DNA from: Myxococcales bacterium
Lineage (GTDB): Bacteria; Myxococcota_A; Polyangia; Polyangiales; Houyiibacteriaceae
Assembly (NCBI GenBank): GCA_029861865.1
Contig: JAOTYL010000003.1
Span: forward strand, 1-64,000
Length of the DNA: 64,000 nt
Direction of reading: 5' to 3'
Shown: positions 49,313 to 58,637 of the stretch, piece by piece
How positions within the stretch are numbered: the stretch's first letter is position 1
Layout: every line of letters starts with the position of its first letter
The notes under the pieces: generated by a model
Database searches by the model: none
What the model was told of the DNA's origin: nothing
The model's input: only the letters and a program-made list of their open reading frames with translations
Translations under genes and position numbers: made by a program

Positions 49313-52300
49313 ATGTGCAGGTATCGGTCGGCACCGCGGCAAACTCGGTTTGCCACGGTAGGGTTTCTTATCGTTGCAAGCTTGATCGCTGCTGGCTGTG
49401 GGGAATCCACGGGCGGCGACGGAGAGCCCCCGAGCGTTAGCCGGACGGTCGTGAAATCTGGGTTGGACGCCCCCCCTGTCCCAGTCGGTCCTTTTCTCGA
49501 TGGAGTCCTTCCCACTCGGACGCCGAGCGATTTGACCAGCGCGACCTGGGAGATCATCGAAGCGTTTCCAAACCTGACCTTTAATCAGACGCTCGTCATC
49601 GTCACCAACCCCGCCAACAATCGCCTCTACATCGGGTCGCGCGACGGGAACATCTTTTCGTTCGAGAACACGCCGAGCGTCGCGAGCTCCGAGCCATTCG
49701 TCGATCTTCGCGACCGGGTCGCGGTCGTTTGGGACGGCGGCTTTCTCGGCCTGGCATTCCATCCGGACTTCGGAACGCCAGGGTCGCCGTATGAAACGAC
49801 TTTCTACGTGTACTATTCGTCGTTCTGCCCCACGACCCTCAGCGCCGGGAGCTACGTCAACGATTTCAACAACTGCAACCCGGGTTATCCCACGGGTTCG
49901 ACGGGTGGCTTTTTCAACACTTGGCTCCGGCTGTCGCGGTTCGAGGCGTTCTGGGATGCAGGCCTCGGTACTTGGCGTGGCGATCCGGATAGCGAGGTCC
50001 CGCTCTTCAACATTCGTTTGTACAACGGGTCGCACCGTGGCGGCGGACCCGTCTTCGGCCAGGATGGTTACATGTACGTCGCGATCGGCGACCAGTTTCG
50101 CTACGAGACCGCCCAGGACATCGCCGCGAACTTCGAGGGCGGCTCGATTCGAATCGACGTCGACATCGTCGACAACGGTGATGGCACCTGGAGCTGTGCG
50201 AGCGGCAGCCACCAACCGATTAGAAAGATGCAAGACGTCACGGGGAACCCGGACGAGATGACGGGCCATCAGTACTGCATCCCAGACGACAACCCCTGGC
50301 CCGGCTTGTCGGGCGAGAACTTCGGTGAGTACAACACCATCGGGCATCGGAATCCGCACCGCATCGCGGTAGATCCAGTCACCGGCCGGATGTGGTCCGG
50401 CGAAATAGGTCAAAGCACCCGCGAAGAGGTCAACGTTCTGTTGACCGGTCACAACTATCAGTGGCCCTACATGGAAGGGCTCACGACGGGGGTCCGGCCG
50501 AGGCCCCCAACCGTCATCGGCATCGAGCAGCCCCCCGTCATCGATTTCGTTCGCTCCGAAGCTCGAGCGATCATCGGCGGCTACGTGTATCGCGGAACCA
50601 AGTTCCCAGGGCTTTACGGGAAGTACCTCGCCGGCGATTACGTCTTGGACAACATCTGGGCGATCACGTTGGACGAGCAGACGATGACCGCTACCAAGGA
50701 TTTCCTGACGACCTTCACGCCGGGAGGTCTTGGGACTTGGGGACAGGACAATAACGGCGAGGTTTACCTCGGAGACGTGTTTGGAACCGACGCGCTGTAC
50801 ACCCTGGACGAAATCGCTCAATCCGTCCCCGAGCCTCCGGCGCTGCTGTCCGACGTCGGCGCGTTCCAGGATCTCGTTTCCCTCGACCCGAGCCCCTTCT
50901 GGGTGCCCTACCAGCTCAACCAACCGTTCTGGTCCGATGGCGCGGCGAAATTCCGGTGGATCGCGCTTCCGAACGACGGCGCGCGAGATACCGCTGGAGA
51001 GCAGATCGGGTACTCGGAAACGGGCATCTGGAGTTACCCCACCGGCACGGTTTTGATGAAGCACTTCGAGCTGCCGCTCGACGAGAATGACCCGAGCTTA
51101 ACGGCGCGACTCGAAACACGCTTCCTGGTTCTAGGTGACGACGACAAGTGGTACGGCGTGACTTACCGATGGCGACTAGATCACACCGATGCGGAGCTTC
51201 TGACGACATCCGCCACCCGCGACTACAGCATCGCGCTCGCAGGCGGCGGAACACGAGACCAGACCTGGTACTTCCCTGCGCGCCAGCAATGCCTGGCCTG
51301 TCACCTCCAGGTGTCTGGAGGCGCTCTCGGTCTCAATACGCGTCAGCAAAACGGGGACATGTTCTACCCGTCGACCGGACGCACCGACAACCAGCTGGTC
51401 ACCTGGAACCATCTTGAGATGTTCTCGCCAGCACTCGACGAGGCTACGATTCCCACGCTTCTGCGTTCGGTCGAATTCACTGACGTATCGGCCTCGTTGG
51501 AAGATCGCGCGCGCTCATGGCTCGACTCGAACTGCGGCTACTGCCACCGCCCAGGTGGCGCAAACGCAGGCTTCGATGCGAGGCTGACCACCCCATTTGA
51601 GAATCAGGGCATGGTCTACGGCGCGGTTCGAGACGACCTCGGTTTTCCAGGCATGACAGTGCTCACGCCCGGTGATCCGACTCTCTCAGCCCTCTACCAG
51701 CGCGCGGGCGCCGTTGGACCGATTGGCATGCCGCCGTTGGCCAAGGCGCTCGCACAGACGCCCGCCGTCGACATCTTGGGCGAGTGGATCCTCCGTGTGG
51801 ATCCAGCTTTCCCCAGCAACGACCCGCCGACCCTGACGAACCCTGGGCCACTGCAAAGCGAGGTCGGCGAATCGGTTTCGCCTAGCCTGCAGGCGACCGA
51901 TCCCAACGGTGACCTCCTCTACTATGATGCAGCGGGCCTCCCGCCGGGGCTAACACTCGACCACACCTCGGGCCAGATCACCGGGACGCTCACGGCTGCC
52001 GCCCTCGGTACCCACGACGTCACGGCCAGCGCGTCGGACCAAAATGAGGTCTCGGTGGTGAGCTACACATGGACCGTGTCCCCCCCGGCTGGTGGTTGCG
52101 GCGACGGAAGCCAGGACCCCGGCGAGGAGTGCGACGACGGGAACCTGACGGATGGCGACGGATGCACCTCGAGCTGCGTCCTCGAGTTCTGTGGCGACGG
52201 CATCGTGAACAACGGCGGACTAGAAACTTGTGAGCCGCCGAATACCGCCCTGTGCAGCAGCACCTGCACGATCATACCTGGCGGAATGTCGTGCACTTCG

Positions 52301-55300
52301 GACCTCGACTGTGACGACGGCAACGTTTGCACTGACGACCAGTGCGACCCAGGCACGAGCACTTGCTTGCACGATAACATCGCCGTCGCGTGCGAGGACC
52401 AAAATGCCTGCACGTCGATCGACGTGTGCGCAGAGGGAGTGTGCGTCGGTGGCGACCTGGCCGGCGGTTGCACGTCGTGTGAGGGCTTGGCGGACCTTCC
52501 TCCCGAAGGTGGCGTCTTTTTCGGTTCGATTGCGGGGTCGAGTTTCCTCACGGGGAGCTGCGGCTCTACGGGGAACACACCGGAACGTGTGTACCGCTGG
52601 GTTCCTGAGGTGAGCGGGCTCGTCACGATCGAAACCTGTGGCCCCGAGACGGACTACGACACCGCGCTCTACGTTCGATCCGACTCGTGCGAGACCGGCT
52701 CCGAGATCGACTGCAACGACGACACCACCGGTTGCGGCGTCAACGACGGCCTCTCGAATGCGGCGCGCCACGGCTCGAGAATTCAACTCGTTGCCGAACA
52801 GGGTCGACCGTACTTCATCGTCGTGAGCGGCTACAACGGGAGGATTGGCAACTACAAGTTGACGGTGTCTACTACGACTGCGTCGTGCGGGAACGGAGTG
52901 CAAGATGCGGGGGAAGAGTGCGATGGCGCCGACGCGGGGAATTGTGCCAGCGGACAATGTCAGGGCACCGGCGACGCTAATCCTTGCTCCTGCGTGTCTC
53001 CCTCGAGCGCACCAGACTTGGTTTCTGCGGTCTTGGAGCTCGGCATCGAGTTCGACACCACTGTCCCCTCGGAGGACGTTGCCGAGGGGTGTGCAAGCGC
53101 GACTTCGGGCATCGACATCCTGCGGTTCCGTACGGATACCATCAATCAAGGGAACGCAGATATGGTGCTGGGGGCTCCAAGCTGTCCGAACTGCAGCTCG
53201 AGTCCCGGTGCGTCCTGCGGAAACCCGAACTTCGTCTGCTCTCCACCAGGAGGGCATGGGCATCCGCATTACGACAACTTCGCTCGCTTCGATCTAGTCG
53301 ACACCGTCACGCGCGCGGTCGTGGCGACGACGCACAAGCGTGGATTTTGCCTGCGCGATAGCTTCTGTACTACCGGCTCGGCTTTCTATGATTGCGGGTT
53401 CCAGGGAATCAGTGCCGGGTGCGGGGACAAATACAGCAGGTTTCTCGGCTGCCAGTTCGTCGAGATCACTGGAGTTCCGACTGGCCAGTACGAGCTGCAG
53501 GTAACCGTCGATCCCTTCAACCTATTCCCAGAGTTGGACGAGAACAACAACGTGAGCGTAGCGCCCGTGACGATTACGCGGGCTGTCGAGCAGCCGATCT
53601 CCCCCCTCGGAGGCGTGTTCGCTGGATTCACGAGCGGTTCGAGCGCCCATTCAGGCTCCTGCGCTTCAAGCGGTACCGGAAGCTCGCCCGAGCAAGTCTT
53701 CACGCTCACCCCGACGACCTCGGGAACCTACACCGTTCAAACCTGCAGTCCGAACACCAATTACGACACTGTCGTGTACGTGCGGGAAGGTGCGCTCGGT
53801 GGGGCCCAGATTGGCTGCAACGACGATACGACAGGCTGCGCGGTGAATAGCGGCTCCTCAGGCGCCAGCCGGCATGGCTCGGTGGTTTCCTTCGACGTAA
53901 CCGCAGGCCAAACCTATTACATCGTGGTCGATGGCTACAATGCAGAGGGTGCGTTCGAGCTGACGGTGACTCGGCCCGATGGGGGATTCTGCGGGAATGG
54001 TACCGCCGACGGTCCCGAAGCGTGCGATGGCGCCGACGATGGCGCGTGTCCGGGACTATGCCAGCAAGACTGCAGCTGCGACTCGCAGCCCAGTGTGTGT
54101 GGCGATGGAGTCATGGGCGGGAGCGAGGCGTGCGACGGTGCCGACGACGCTGCTTGCCCGGGTCTCTGTCAGACCGACTGCACGTGCGCCCCGCCGCCGG
54201 TGTGTGGCGACGGCACTCAAGAGGGTGGCGAGGCGTGCGATGGTAGCGACGATGCTGCCTGCCCCGGACTCTGCCTGCCCGACTGTGCCTGCGCTCCCCC
54301 GACAGCGACCAGCAACACCCTGGTTCCCGTCAAGGACAATACACTCTTCGAGAGCGCTCTTGGTGACCTCAGCAATGGCGCGGGCGACTACCTGTTCGCG
54401 GGGCGCACCGGGGCCGCCAAACTACGGCGCGCTCTGATGGCTTTCGACGTAGCTGGAGGCGTTCCCGCCGGCTCGATCATTCACGCCGCGAAGCTGACCC
54501 TGAACATGTCGCGCACGGTAGCCGGACCTTCAGATGTAAGTCTGCATCGAATGACAGCGGATTGGGGCGAAGGCACGTCGGACGCACCGGGAGAGGAGGG
54601 CGGTGGCGCCCCTGCGACGGACGGGGACGTGACCTGGCTCTACACCCAGTACGATTTGATCACTCCCGCCAGCTCGCCAGCATGGAGCACGCCAGGCGGC
54701 GACTTCGAAGCGGGCGCCAGTGCGGCCACCTCCGTTGCATTGGAGGGCTACTACTCCTGGTTCTCGCCGGGGCTCACAGCGGACGTGCAAGCATGGCTCG
54801 ACGATCCGGCAGGCAACTTCGGTTGGATCATGGTCGGCGACGAGCAGAACCAGCCCACGGCCAAGCGTTTCGACAGCCGAGAGAACGGCGTCTCGGCCAA
54901 CTGGCCCGAGCTCGTGGTCTACTTCTCCCCCCCCTCGTCGAACTGGGGTGCTTGCTGCGCCGTCGACGGCAGCTGCGGCTTCGCGCTCGACGCCGTCGAC
55001 TGCGCGTCGCAAGGTGGCGAATACCAGGGCGACGCCACGATCTGCAGCCCGAACCCGTGTCCGCTGCCGCCCGACATCTGCGGCAACGGCATCCTCGGTC
55101 CCGGCGAAGAGTGCGAGGTCGGCGAGGACGACGCCTGCCCCGGCCTGTGCCAGGGCGATTGCACTTGCGCACCTCCACCCGCCTGCGGCAACGGTGTGCA
55201 CGAGACGGGCGAAGAGTGCGACGCGCCTGATGTTTCGGGTTGCCCGACGGGGCAATGTTACGGTCCAGGCTCGAGCGAAGGACCCGAGTGTACGTGTGTG

Positions 55301-56431
55301 CCGCCAGCGACCGACATTCCAGCGGGTGGCGGCATCGTCAGCGGCTTCACGAGCGGCGCCAGCAACGACAGCGGGTCGTGTGGATCGGGAAGTGTGAACG
55401 CGCCCGAGCAGGGTTTCGTATGGGTGCCTGACTTCACCGGAGCGGTCACCCTCGAAACCTGTAGTCCCAACACCGAGTTTGACACGGTGCTCTATGTTCG
55501 CGAAGGCGGTTCGACCGGTAGCGAGGTCGCCTGCAATGACGACACCTCTGGTTGTGGAGTCAGTAGCGGGTCTGGAAACTCGGGCCGTCATGGGTCGCGT
55601 GTGACGATCAATGTGGTCGCGGGACAGACCTATTACGTGGTGGTCGATGGATACCGTCCGTCTTCCGGGGCGGACGAGGGCGCATTTGAGCTAGCTGTCA
55701 CGCCGGCCGGAGGTGGGCCCGGCCCGCTCCCGCCGATCGCTCAGCCCGACTCGAGAACGACCGACCAAGACACGCCGATCACGATCGACGTGTTGTCGAA
55801 TGACAGCGATCCGGACGGGGTTCTCGTTCCGTCGTCTGTCGCCGTCATCGTGTCAGCTTCAAATGGCGTCACCTCGGTGAACCCGGCTGACGGTATGATC
55901 ACCTACACGCCGAATGCGTTGTTCGAGGGCTTGGATCAGTTCACGTACGAAGTGTTTGATGCGGATGGTCTATCCGACACGGCGGTCGTGACCGTGAACG
56001 TCACCAGCACTCCTTCGAGCGCGACCCCCATTCCTCCGACGGGCGGGGTGATCTCCGGCTTCACCAGCGGCAGCAGCATCTATAGTGGGACCTGTGCGGG
56101 AGCGAGCGCAAGGGCACCAGAGCAGGTCTTCGAGTGGGTGCCCGATGTATCGGGGACTGCGACCGTCGAGACCTGCAGTCTGAACACCGAGTTCGATACG
56201 GTGCTGTATGTGCGGGATGGCGATATCGCTGGACCCGAGCTGGGTTGCTCCGACGATGTCGCCGGATGTGCGGTAAACAGCGGCTCTTCCAACTCGGGAC
56301 GCCATGGCTCCCGCGTAGTCTTCGACGTGGTTGCGGGTCAAACCTACTTCATCTTTGCGGACGCCTATTCACCGTCGTCCGGGGCCACCGAAGGGAACTT
56401 CGAGCTGACGGTCATCCCCGCTGGACCATGA
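49313..56431 (+). CDS. Giant lipoprotein: sugar-dehydrogenase-like propeller, di-haem cytochrome c, lysyl oxidase, PPC and Cys-rich domains
   Basis: 2372 residues, ATG at 49313 with GGAAGG seven bases upstream; lipobox LIAAGC at Cys 28. Domains by eye: 70-500 PQQ-type GSDH propeller (GFLGLAFHPDF, GGGPVFGQDGYMYVAIGD, IGHRNPHRIAVDP); 515-830 HNE_0200-like part with haem motifs CLACH (660) and CGYCH (741); 835-925 Ig-like; 930-1050 Cys-rich (GDGSQDPGEECDDGN); four PPC domains at about 1060-1190, 1427-1553, 2001-2132 and 2239-2372; lysyl-oxidase domain about 1234-1420, with H1315/H1317/H1319, K1342 (HKRGFC) and Y1374 (GCGDKY); 1556-1662 Cys-rich repeats; 1666-1875 DNRLRE; 2142-2232 cadherin/Big-like. 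Predicted outer-membrane or extracellular redox protein. The frame is intact throughout; substrates are unknown. Confidence 0.85.
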   Translation: MCRYRSAPRQTRFATVGFLIVASLIAAGCGESTGGDGEPPSVSRTVVKSGLDAPPVPVGPFLDGVLPTRTPSDLTSATWEIIEAFPNLTFNQTLVIVTNPANNRLYIGSRDGNIFSFENTPSVASSEPFVDLRDRVAVVWDGGFLGLAFHPDFGTPGSPYETTFYVYYSSFCPTTLSAGSYVNDFNNCNPGYPTGSTGGFFNTWLRLSRFEAFWDAGLGTWRGDPDSEVPLFNIRLYNGSHRGGGPVFGQDGYMYVAIGDQFRYETAQDIAANFEGGSIRIDVDIVDNGDGTWSCASGSHQPIRKMQDVTGNPDEMTGHQYCIPDDNPWPGLSGENFGEYNTIGHRNPHRIAVDPVTGRMWSGEIGQSTREEVNVLLTGHNYQWPYMEGLTTGVRPRPPTVIGIEQPPVIDFVRSEARAIIGGYVYRGTKFPGLYGKYLAGDYVLDNIWAITLDEQTMTATKDFLTTFTPGGLGTWGQDNNGEVYLGDVFGTDALYTLDEIAQSVPEPPALLSDVGAFQDLVSLDPSPFWVPYQLNQPFWSDGAAKFRWIALPNDGARDTAGEQIGYSETGIWSYPTGTVLMKHFELPLDENDPSLTARLETRFLVLGDDDKWYGVTYRWRLDHTDAELLTTSATRDYSIALAGGGTRDQTWYFPARQQCLACHLQVSGGALGLNTRQQNGDMFYPSTGRTDNQLVTWNHLEMFSPALDEATIPTLLRSVEFTDVSASLEDRARSWLDSNCGYCHRPGGANAGFDARLTTPFENQGMVYGAVRDDLGFPGMTVLTPGDPTLSALYQRAGAVGPIGMPPLAKALAQTPAVDILGEWILRVDPAFPSNDPPTLTNPGPLQSEVGESVSPSLQATDPNGDLLYYDAAGLPPGLTLDHTSGQITGTLTAAALGTHDVTASASDQNEVSVVSYTWTVSPPAGGCGDGSQDPGEECDDGNLTDGDGCTSSCVLEFCGDGIVNNGGLETCEPPNTALCSSTCTIIPGGMSCTSDLDCDDGNVCTDDQCDPGTSTCLHDNIAVACEDQNACTSIDVCAEGVCVGGDLAGGCTSCEGLADLPPEGGVFFGSIAGSSFLTGSCGSTGNTPERVYRWVPEVSGLVTIETCGPETDYDTALYVRSDSCETGSEIDCNDDTTGCGVNDGLSNAARHGSRIQLVAEQGRPYFIVVSGYNGRIGNYKLTVSTTTASCGNGVQDAGEECDGADAGNCASGQCQGTGDANPCSCVSPSSAPDLVSAVLELGIEFDTTVPSEDVAEGCASATSGIDILRFRTDTINQGNADMVLGAPSCPNCSSSPGASCGNPNFVCSPPGGHGHPHYDNFARFDLVDTVTRAVVATTHKRGFCLRDSFCTTGSAFYDCGFQGISAGCGDKYSRFLGCQFVEITGVPTGQYELQVTVDPFNLFPELDENNNVSVAPVTITRAVEQPISPLGGVFAGFTSGSSAHSGSCASSGTGSSPEQVFTLTPTTSGTYTVQTCSPNTNYDTVVYVREGALGGAQIGCNDDTTGCAVNSGSSGASRHGSVVSFDVTAGQTYYIVVDGYNAEGAFELTVTRPDGGFCGNGTADGPEACDGADDGACPGLCQQDCSCDSQPSVCGDGVMGGSEACDGADDAACPGLCQTDCTCAPPPVCGDGTQEGGEACDGSDDAACPGLCLPDCACAPPTATSNTLVPVKDNTLFESALGDLSNGAGDYLFAGRTGAAKLRRALMAFDVAGGVPAGSIIHAAKLTLNMSRTVAGPSDVSLHRMTADWGEGTSDAPGEEGGGAPATDGDVTWLYTQYDLITPASSPAWSTPGGDFEAGASAATSVALEGYYSWFSPGLTADVQAWLDDPAGNFGWIMVGDEQNQPTAKRFDSRENGVSANWPELVVYFSPPSSNWGACCAVDGSCGFALDAVDCASQGGEYQGDATICSPNPCPLPPDICGNGILGPGEECEVGEDDACPGLCQGDCTCAPPPACGNGVHETGEECDAPDVSGCPTGQCYGPGSSEGPECTCVPPATDIPAGGGIVSGFTSGASNDSGSCGSGSVNAPEQGFVWVPDFTGAVTLETCSPNTEFDTVLYVREGGSTGSEVACNDDTSGCGVSSGSGNSGRHGSRVTINVVAGQTYYVVVDGYRPSSGADEGAFELAVTPAGGGPGPLPPIAQPDSRTTDQDTPITIDVLSNDSDPDGVLVPSSVAVIVSASNGVTSVNPADGMITYTPNALFEGLDQFTYEVFDADGLSDTAVVTVNVTSTPSSATPIPPTGGVISGFTSGSSIYSGTCAGASARAPEQVFEWVPDVSGTATVETCSLNTEFDTVLYVRDGDIAGPELGCSDDVAGCAVNSGSSNSGRHGSRVVFDVVAGQTYFIFADAYSPSSGATEGNFELTVIPAGP

Positions 56432-56447
56432 GGTCGGGGGTGTTATC

Positions 56448-57413
56448 GTGCGCCCGATGCAGGATAGAAATGAGTGCGTCGCCTGGCTGGCCGCGTGTAT
56501 TGGCCTTCTTGCCTCGGCCTGCGGCAGCAGCGGCTCGGACACCGTCAGCGTCGGCGCGAGCCTTGGGTGTGCGGACGGCACGCTGGACCAGAGCGTCGTT
56601 CACGTCGATCTAGAATTTGGCGGCGAAAGTCGGAGCTACGAGCTCCACGTGCCGCCGAGCTACGATGGCAACACGCCCATGCCGTTGTTGCTCAACTTCC
56701 ACGGGTTCACGTCGAACGGGCCGCAGCAGCAGTTCTTTTCGGAGATGGACGGAACCGCCGATGAACGTGGCTTCGTCGTGGCCTATCCGAACGGCATCGC
56801 GAGCTCGTGGAACGGAGGCTCATGCTGCGGTGCGGCACAAGCAGAAGACATCGACGACGTCGGTTTTGCACGTGCCGTCATCGACGACATCGGTGGACGT
56901 GGCTGCATCGACCTGTCGCGGGTCTACGCGGCGGGCATGTCCAATGGTGGATTCTTGTCGCATCGGCTGGCGTGCGAAGCGGCCGATGTGATCGCCGCGA
57001 TCGGGCCGGTCGCTGGAGTGCTCGTCCTCGATCCTGCCAAATGCACACCGTCGCGGCCGATTTCGGTCATTCAGTTCTATGGCACCGAAGATCCGCTGGT
57101 CCCTTATGATGGAGGGGGCTTGGCGGGCGGCTTGAGCGCCCCGGAGACGCAAGCCGGCTGGGCGGAGCGCAACGGCTGCACCGGAGGGTCGACGGTGACG
57201 TACAGCAATGGCGACGTCACCTGCGAAACGATCGACCAGTGCGACGGCAACGTCACCGTGACGATGTGCACCGTGGAAGGCGGCGGTCATTGTTGGCCCG
57301 GGCAGACCCTTTGCGGTCAAATCCTCGAGAGCATCGACCTCGGACGAAGCACCACGGACATCATCGCCAATGAAGCGATGTGGGACCTGTTCGAGACAGT
57401 GAACCTGCCGTAG
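56448..57413 (+). CDS. Secreted LpqC/PHB-depolymerase-family esterase lipoprotein
   Basis: 321 residues from a GTG at 56448 (an ATG at 56457 is possible). Signal peptide with lipobox LLASAC. Alpha/beta-hydrolase: PLLLNFHGFTSNG, nucleophile Ser in YAAGMSNGGFLSH, Asp in FYGTEDPLVPYDG and His in VEGGGHCWPG. Several Cys (SCCG, GCID, NGCTGG, MCTVEGG) suggest disulfides. The family includes feruloyl and polyhydroxybutyrate esterases. It lies 16 bases after the giant redox lipoprotein, likely co-transcribed, which suggests a joint extracellular attack on a polymer or glycan. Confidence 0.88.
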   Translation: MRPMQDRNECVAWLAACIGLLASACGSSGSDTVSVGASLGCADGTLDQSVVHVDLEFGGESRSYELHVPPSYDGNTPMPLLLNFHGFTSNGPQQQFFSEMDGTADERGFVVAYPNGIASSWNGGSCCGAAQAEDIDDVGFARAVIDDIGGRGCIDLSRVYAAGMSNGGFLSHRLACEAADVIAAIGPVAGVLVLDPAKCTPSRPISVIQFYGTEDPLVPYDGGGLAGGLSAPETQAGWAERNGCTGGSTVTYSNGDVTCETIDQCDGNVTVTMCTVEGGGHCWPGQTLCGQILESIDLGRSTTDIIANEAMWDLFETVNLP

Positions 57414-57749
57414 CTCCCTCGGCTGCGGAACCGCGCAGAAGGTTGAACAGGCCAGTGTCTCCGGGTCACAGTTTCGGAGCGCTCACTGCGGCACTGGCTG
57501 TCACCGCACCGATCATGACCACATCGGTAAGCTCAGCCCTCTGCGCTTCGTCGTGACGCTCGCAGTTTCGGGCACGGCAACGGAGTCAATAGCGTCGGGA
57601 CGCGATAGCGAGGCGTCGCCAAGACACCCCAAGCTTGGCTCTCGGAGTAACCGACGGCACGGGACGCATGTCTCAGGTGACCCGAGTTTTCTCCCGTTTC
57701 CGGGTACGGTACACTCGGCCGGCGTCCGCACGACGCGCTAGGAGGTCTC
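57414..57749. other. Intergenic region with one copy of a 21-bp repeat
   Basis: No gene is supported. GTCAATAGCGTCGGGACGCGA at 57585-57605 is an exact copy of 58778-58798. Otherwise nothing is seen; the short frames lack starts. Confidence 0.5.
57585..57605 (+). repeat. 21-bp repeat, copy 1
   Basis: Identical to 58778-58798, where it forms the left arm of a large inverted repeat. Here no right arm is found nearby, so it looks like a remnant. Confidence 0.7.
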
Positions 57750-58247
57750 ATGTCACAGCGCACGTCCGGCGCAAAGCCTCGCAGCAACATCGTCGCGGGG
57801 CAGCCCGTGAAATGGCGCGTCATCGCGCTTGATCGAGCCATACGGCCGTTGTTTTGGTCGGGGGTATTTCGAGGCATGGGTGTGCTCACGACGACCGGTC
57901 GCAAGACGGGAAAGCCACGGCGACACGCGGTACGGGCCATACGCGACAACGACCGTGTCTATGTCGTGGTCATCAATGGAAAGTACGCTGCCTGGCTGCA
58001 CAATCTACGCGACGATCCCGGTGTGCAGATCAGGCTCGGCGGCGCCAATCTGAAAGGGACAGCGCATGAGCTCGGCGAAGGGCAGGAGCGAGAGGAAGCG
58101 CGACGCGTTTACGTGGGTACCGTCAATGGCGCCGACTACCTCGAGTGTATCCTCCACTGGCGCGGCCTCCCTCGCCGCTGGAAGATTCAAAAGCTGCACG
58201 AAATGTGGTTCGAAGGGGGGATTCCCCTGGTCATCAAGCTGGACTGA
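57750..58247 (+). CDS. Deazaflavin/F420-type nitroreductase-family protein (DUF385)
   Basis: 165 residues, ATG at 57750 with GGAGGT just upstream. The split-barrel pattern VLTTTGRKTGKPRRHAVRAIRDNDRVYVVVINGK, then AAWLHNLRDDPGVQIRLGG, is the Ddn/DUF385 signature. A basic N-terminus precedes it, and there is no signal peptide. Relatives in actinobacteria use F420; whether this organism makes F420 cannot be seen here, so flavin use remains possible. It stands alone between the esterase and a convergent small gene. Confidence 0.85.
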   Translation: MSQRTSGAKPRSNIVAGQPVKWRVIALDRAIRPLFWSGVFRGMGVLTTTGRKTGKPRRHAVRAIRDNDRVYVVVINGKYAAWLHNLRDDPGVQIRLGGANLKGTAHELGEGQEREEARRVYVGTVNGADYLECILHWRGLPRRWKIQKLHEMWFEGGIPLVIKLD

Positions 58248-58295
58248 CTGCGTCAATCGGTGACTCGACAATAGTGACAGTGCCAGCGTTAGTGT

Positions 58296-58637
58296 CTATT
58301 GCCAGCTGTCCTGTTTACGCTGCCTGCGCTGTTCGCGTCTCTGTGCAGAGTCGTAGATCTTCTTATTGAGGTTGTGCCCCGGGTTGTTCTCTCCGCGGTT
58401 CGGTGCGTAGGTTACACCCTCGTCCGCATCCTCGAGTCGCAGCGTCTCATCGGCGTGCGGAAACGCGCTGCGCCCGTCGTCGATTTGAACGCTTTCTTTG
58501 GCCGACGCGACGCCGTCGTTGACGAACTCGACCGCATGCTCGTAAGGGGTCTGGCCGTCAAAAGCGGCGAAGAACAGCACATACACGATGCCTCCAAGCA
58601 TCGCGAAACCCAATAGCTGCTTCAACCCTCTATCCAT
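58296..58637 (-). CDS. Small hypothetical protein with an N-terminal membrane helix
   Basis: 113 residues, ATG at 58637. GFAMLGGIVYVLFFAAFDG is a membrane helix or uncleaved signal (residues 9-27). The rest is charged and ends in an RREQRRQRKQDSW basic tail. No domain is recognised. It is convergent with the DUF385 gene. A GGGGGG stretch precedes the ATG. Confidence 0.55.
   Translation of the reverse strand: MDRGLKQLLGFAMLGGIVYVLFFAAFDGQTPYEHAVEFVNDGVASAKESVQIDDGRSAFPHADETLRLEDADEGVTYAPNRGENNPGHNLNKKIYDSAQRREQRRQRKQDSWQ

Noticed and set aside
49286-51064. 592-codon minus-strand frame under the GSDH region
   Set aside because: Shadow of the plus-strand propeller; composition is Asp/Arg/Val-biased and no domain is present.
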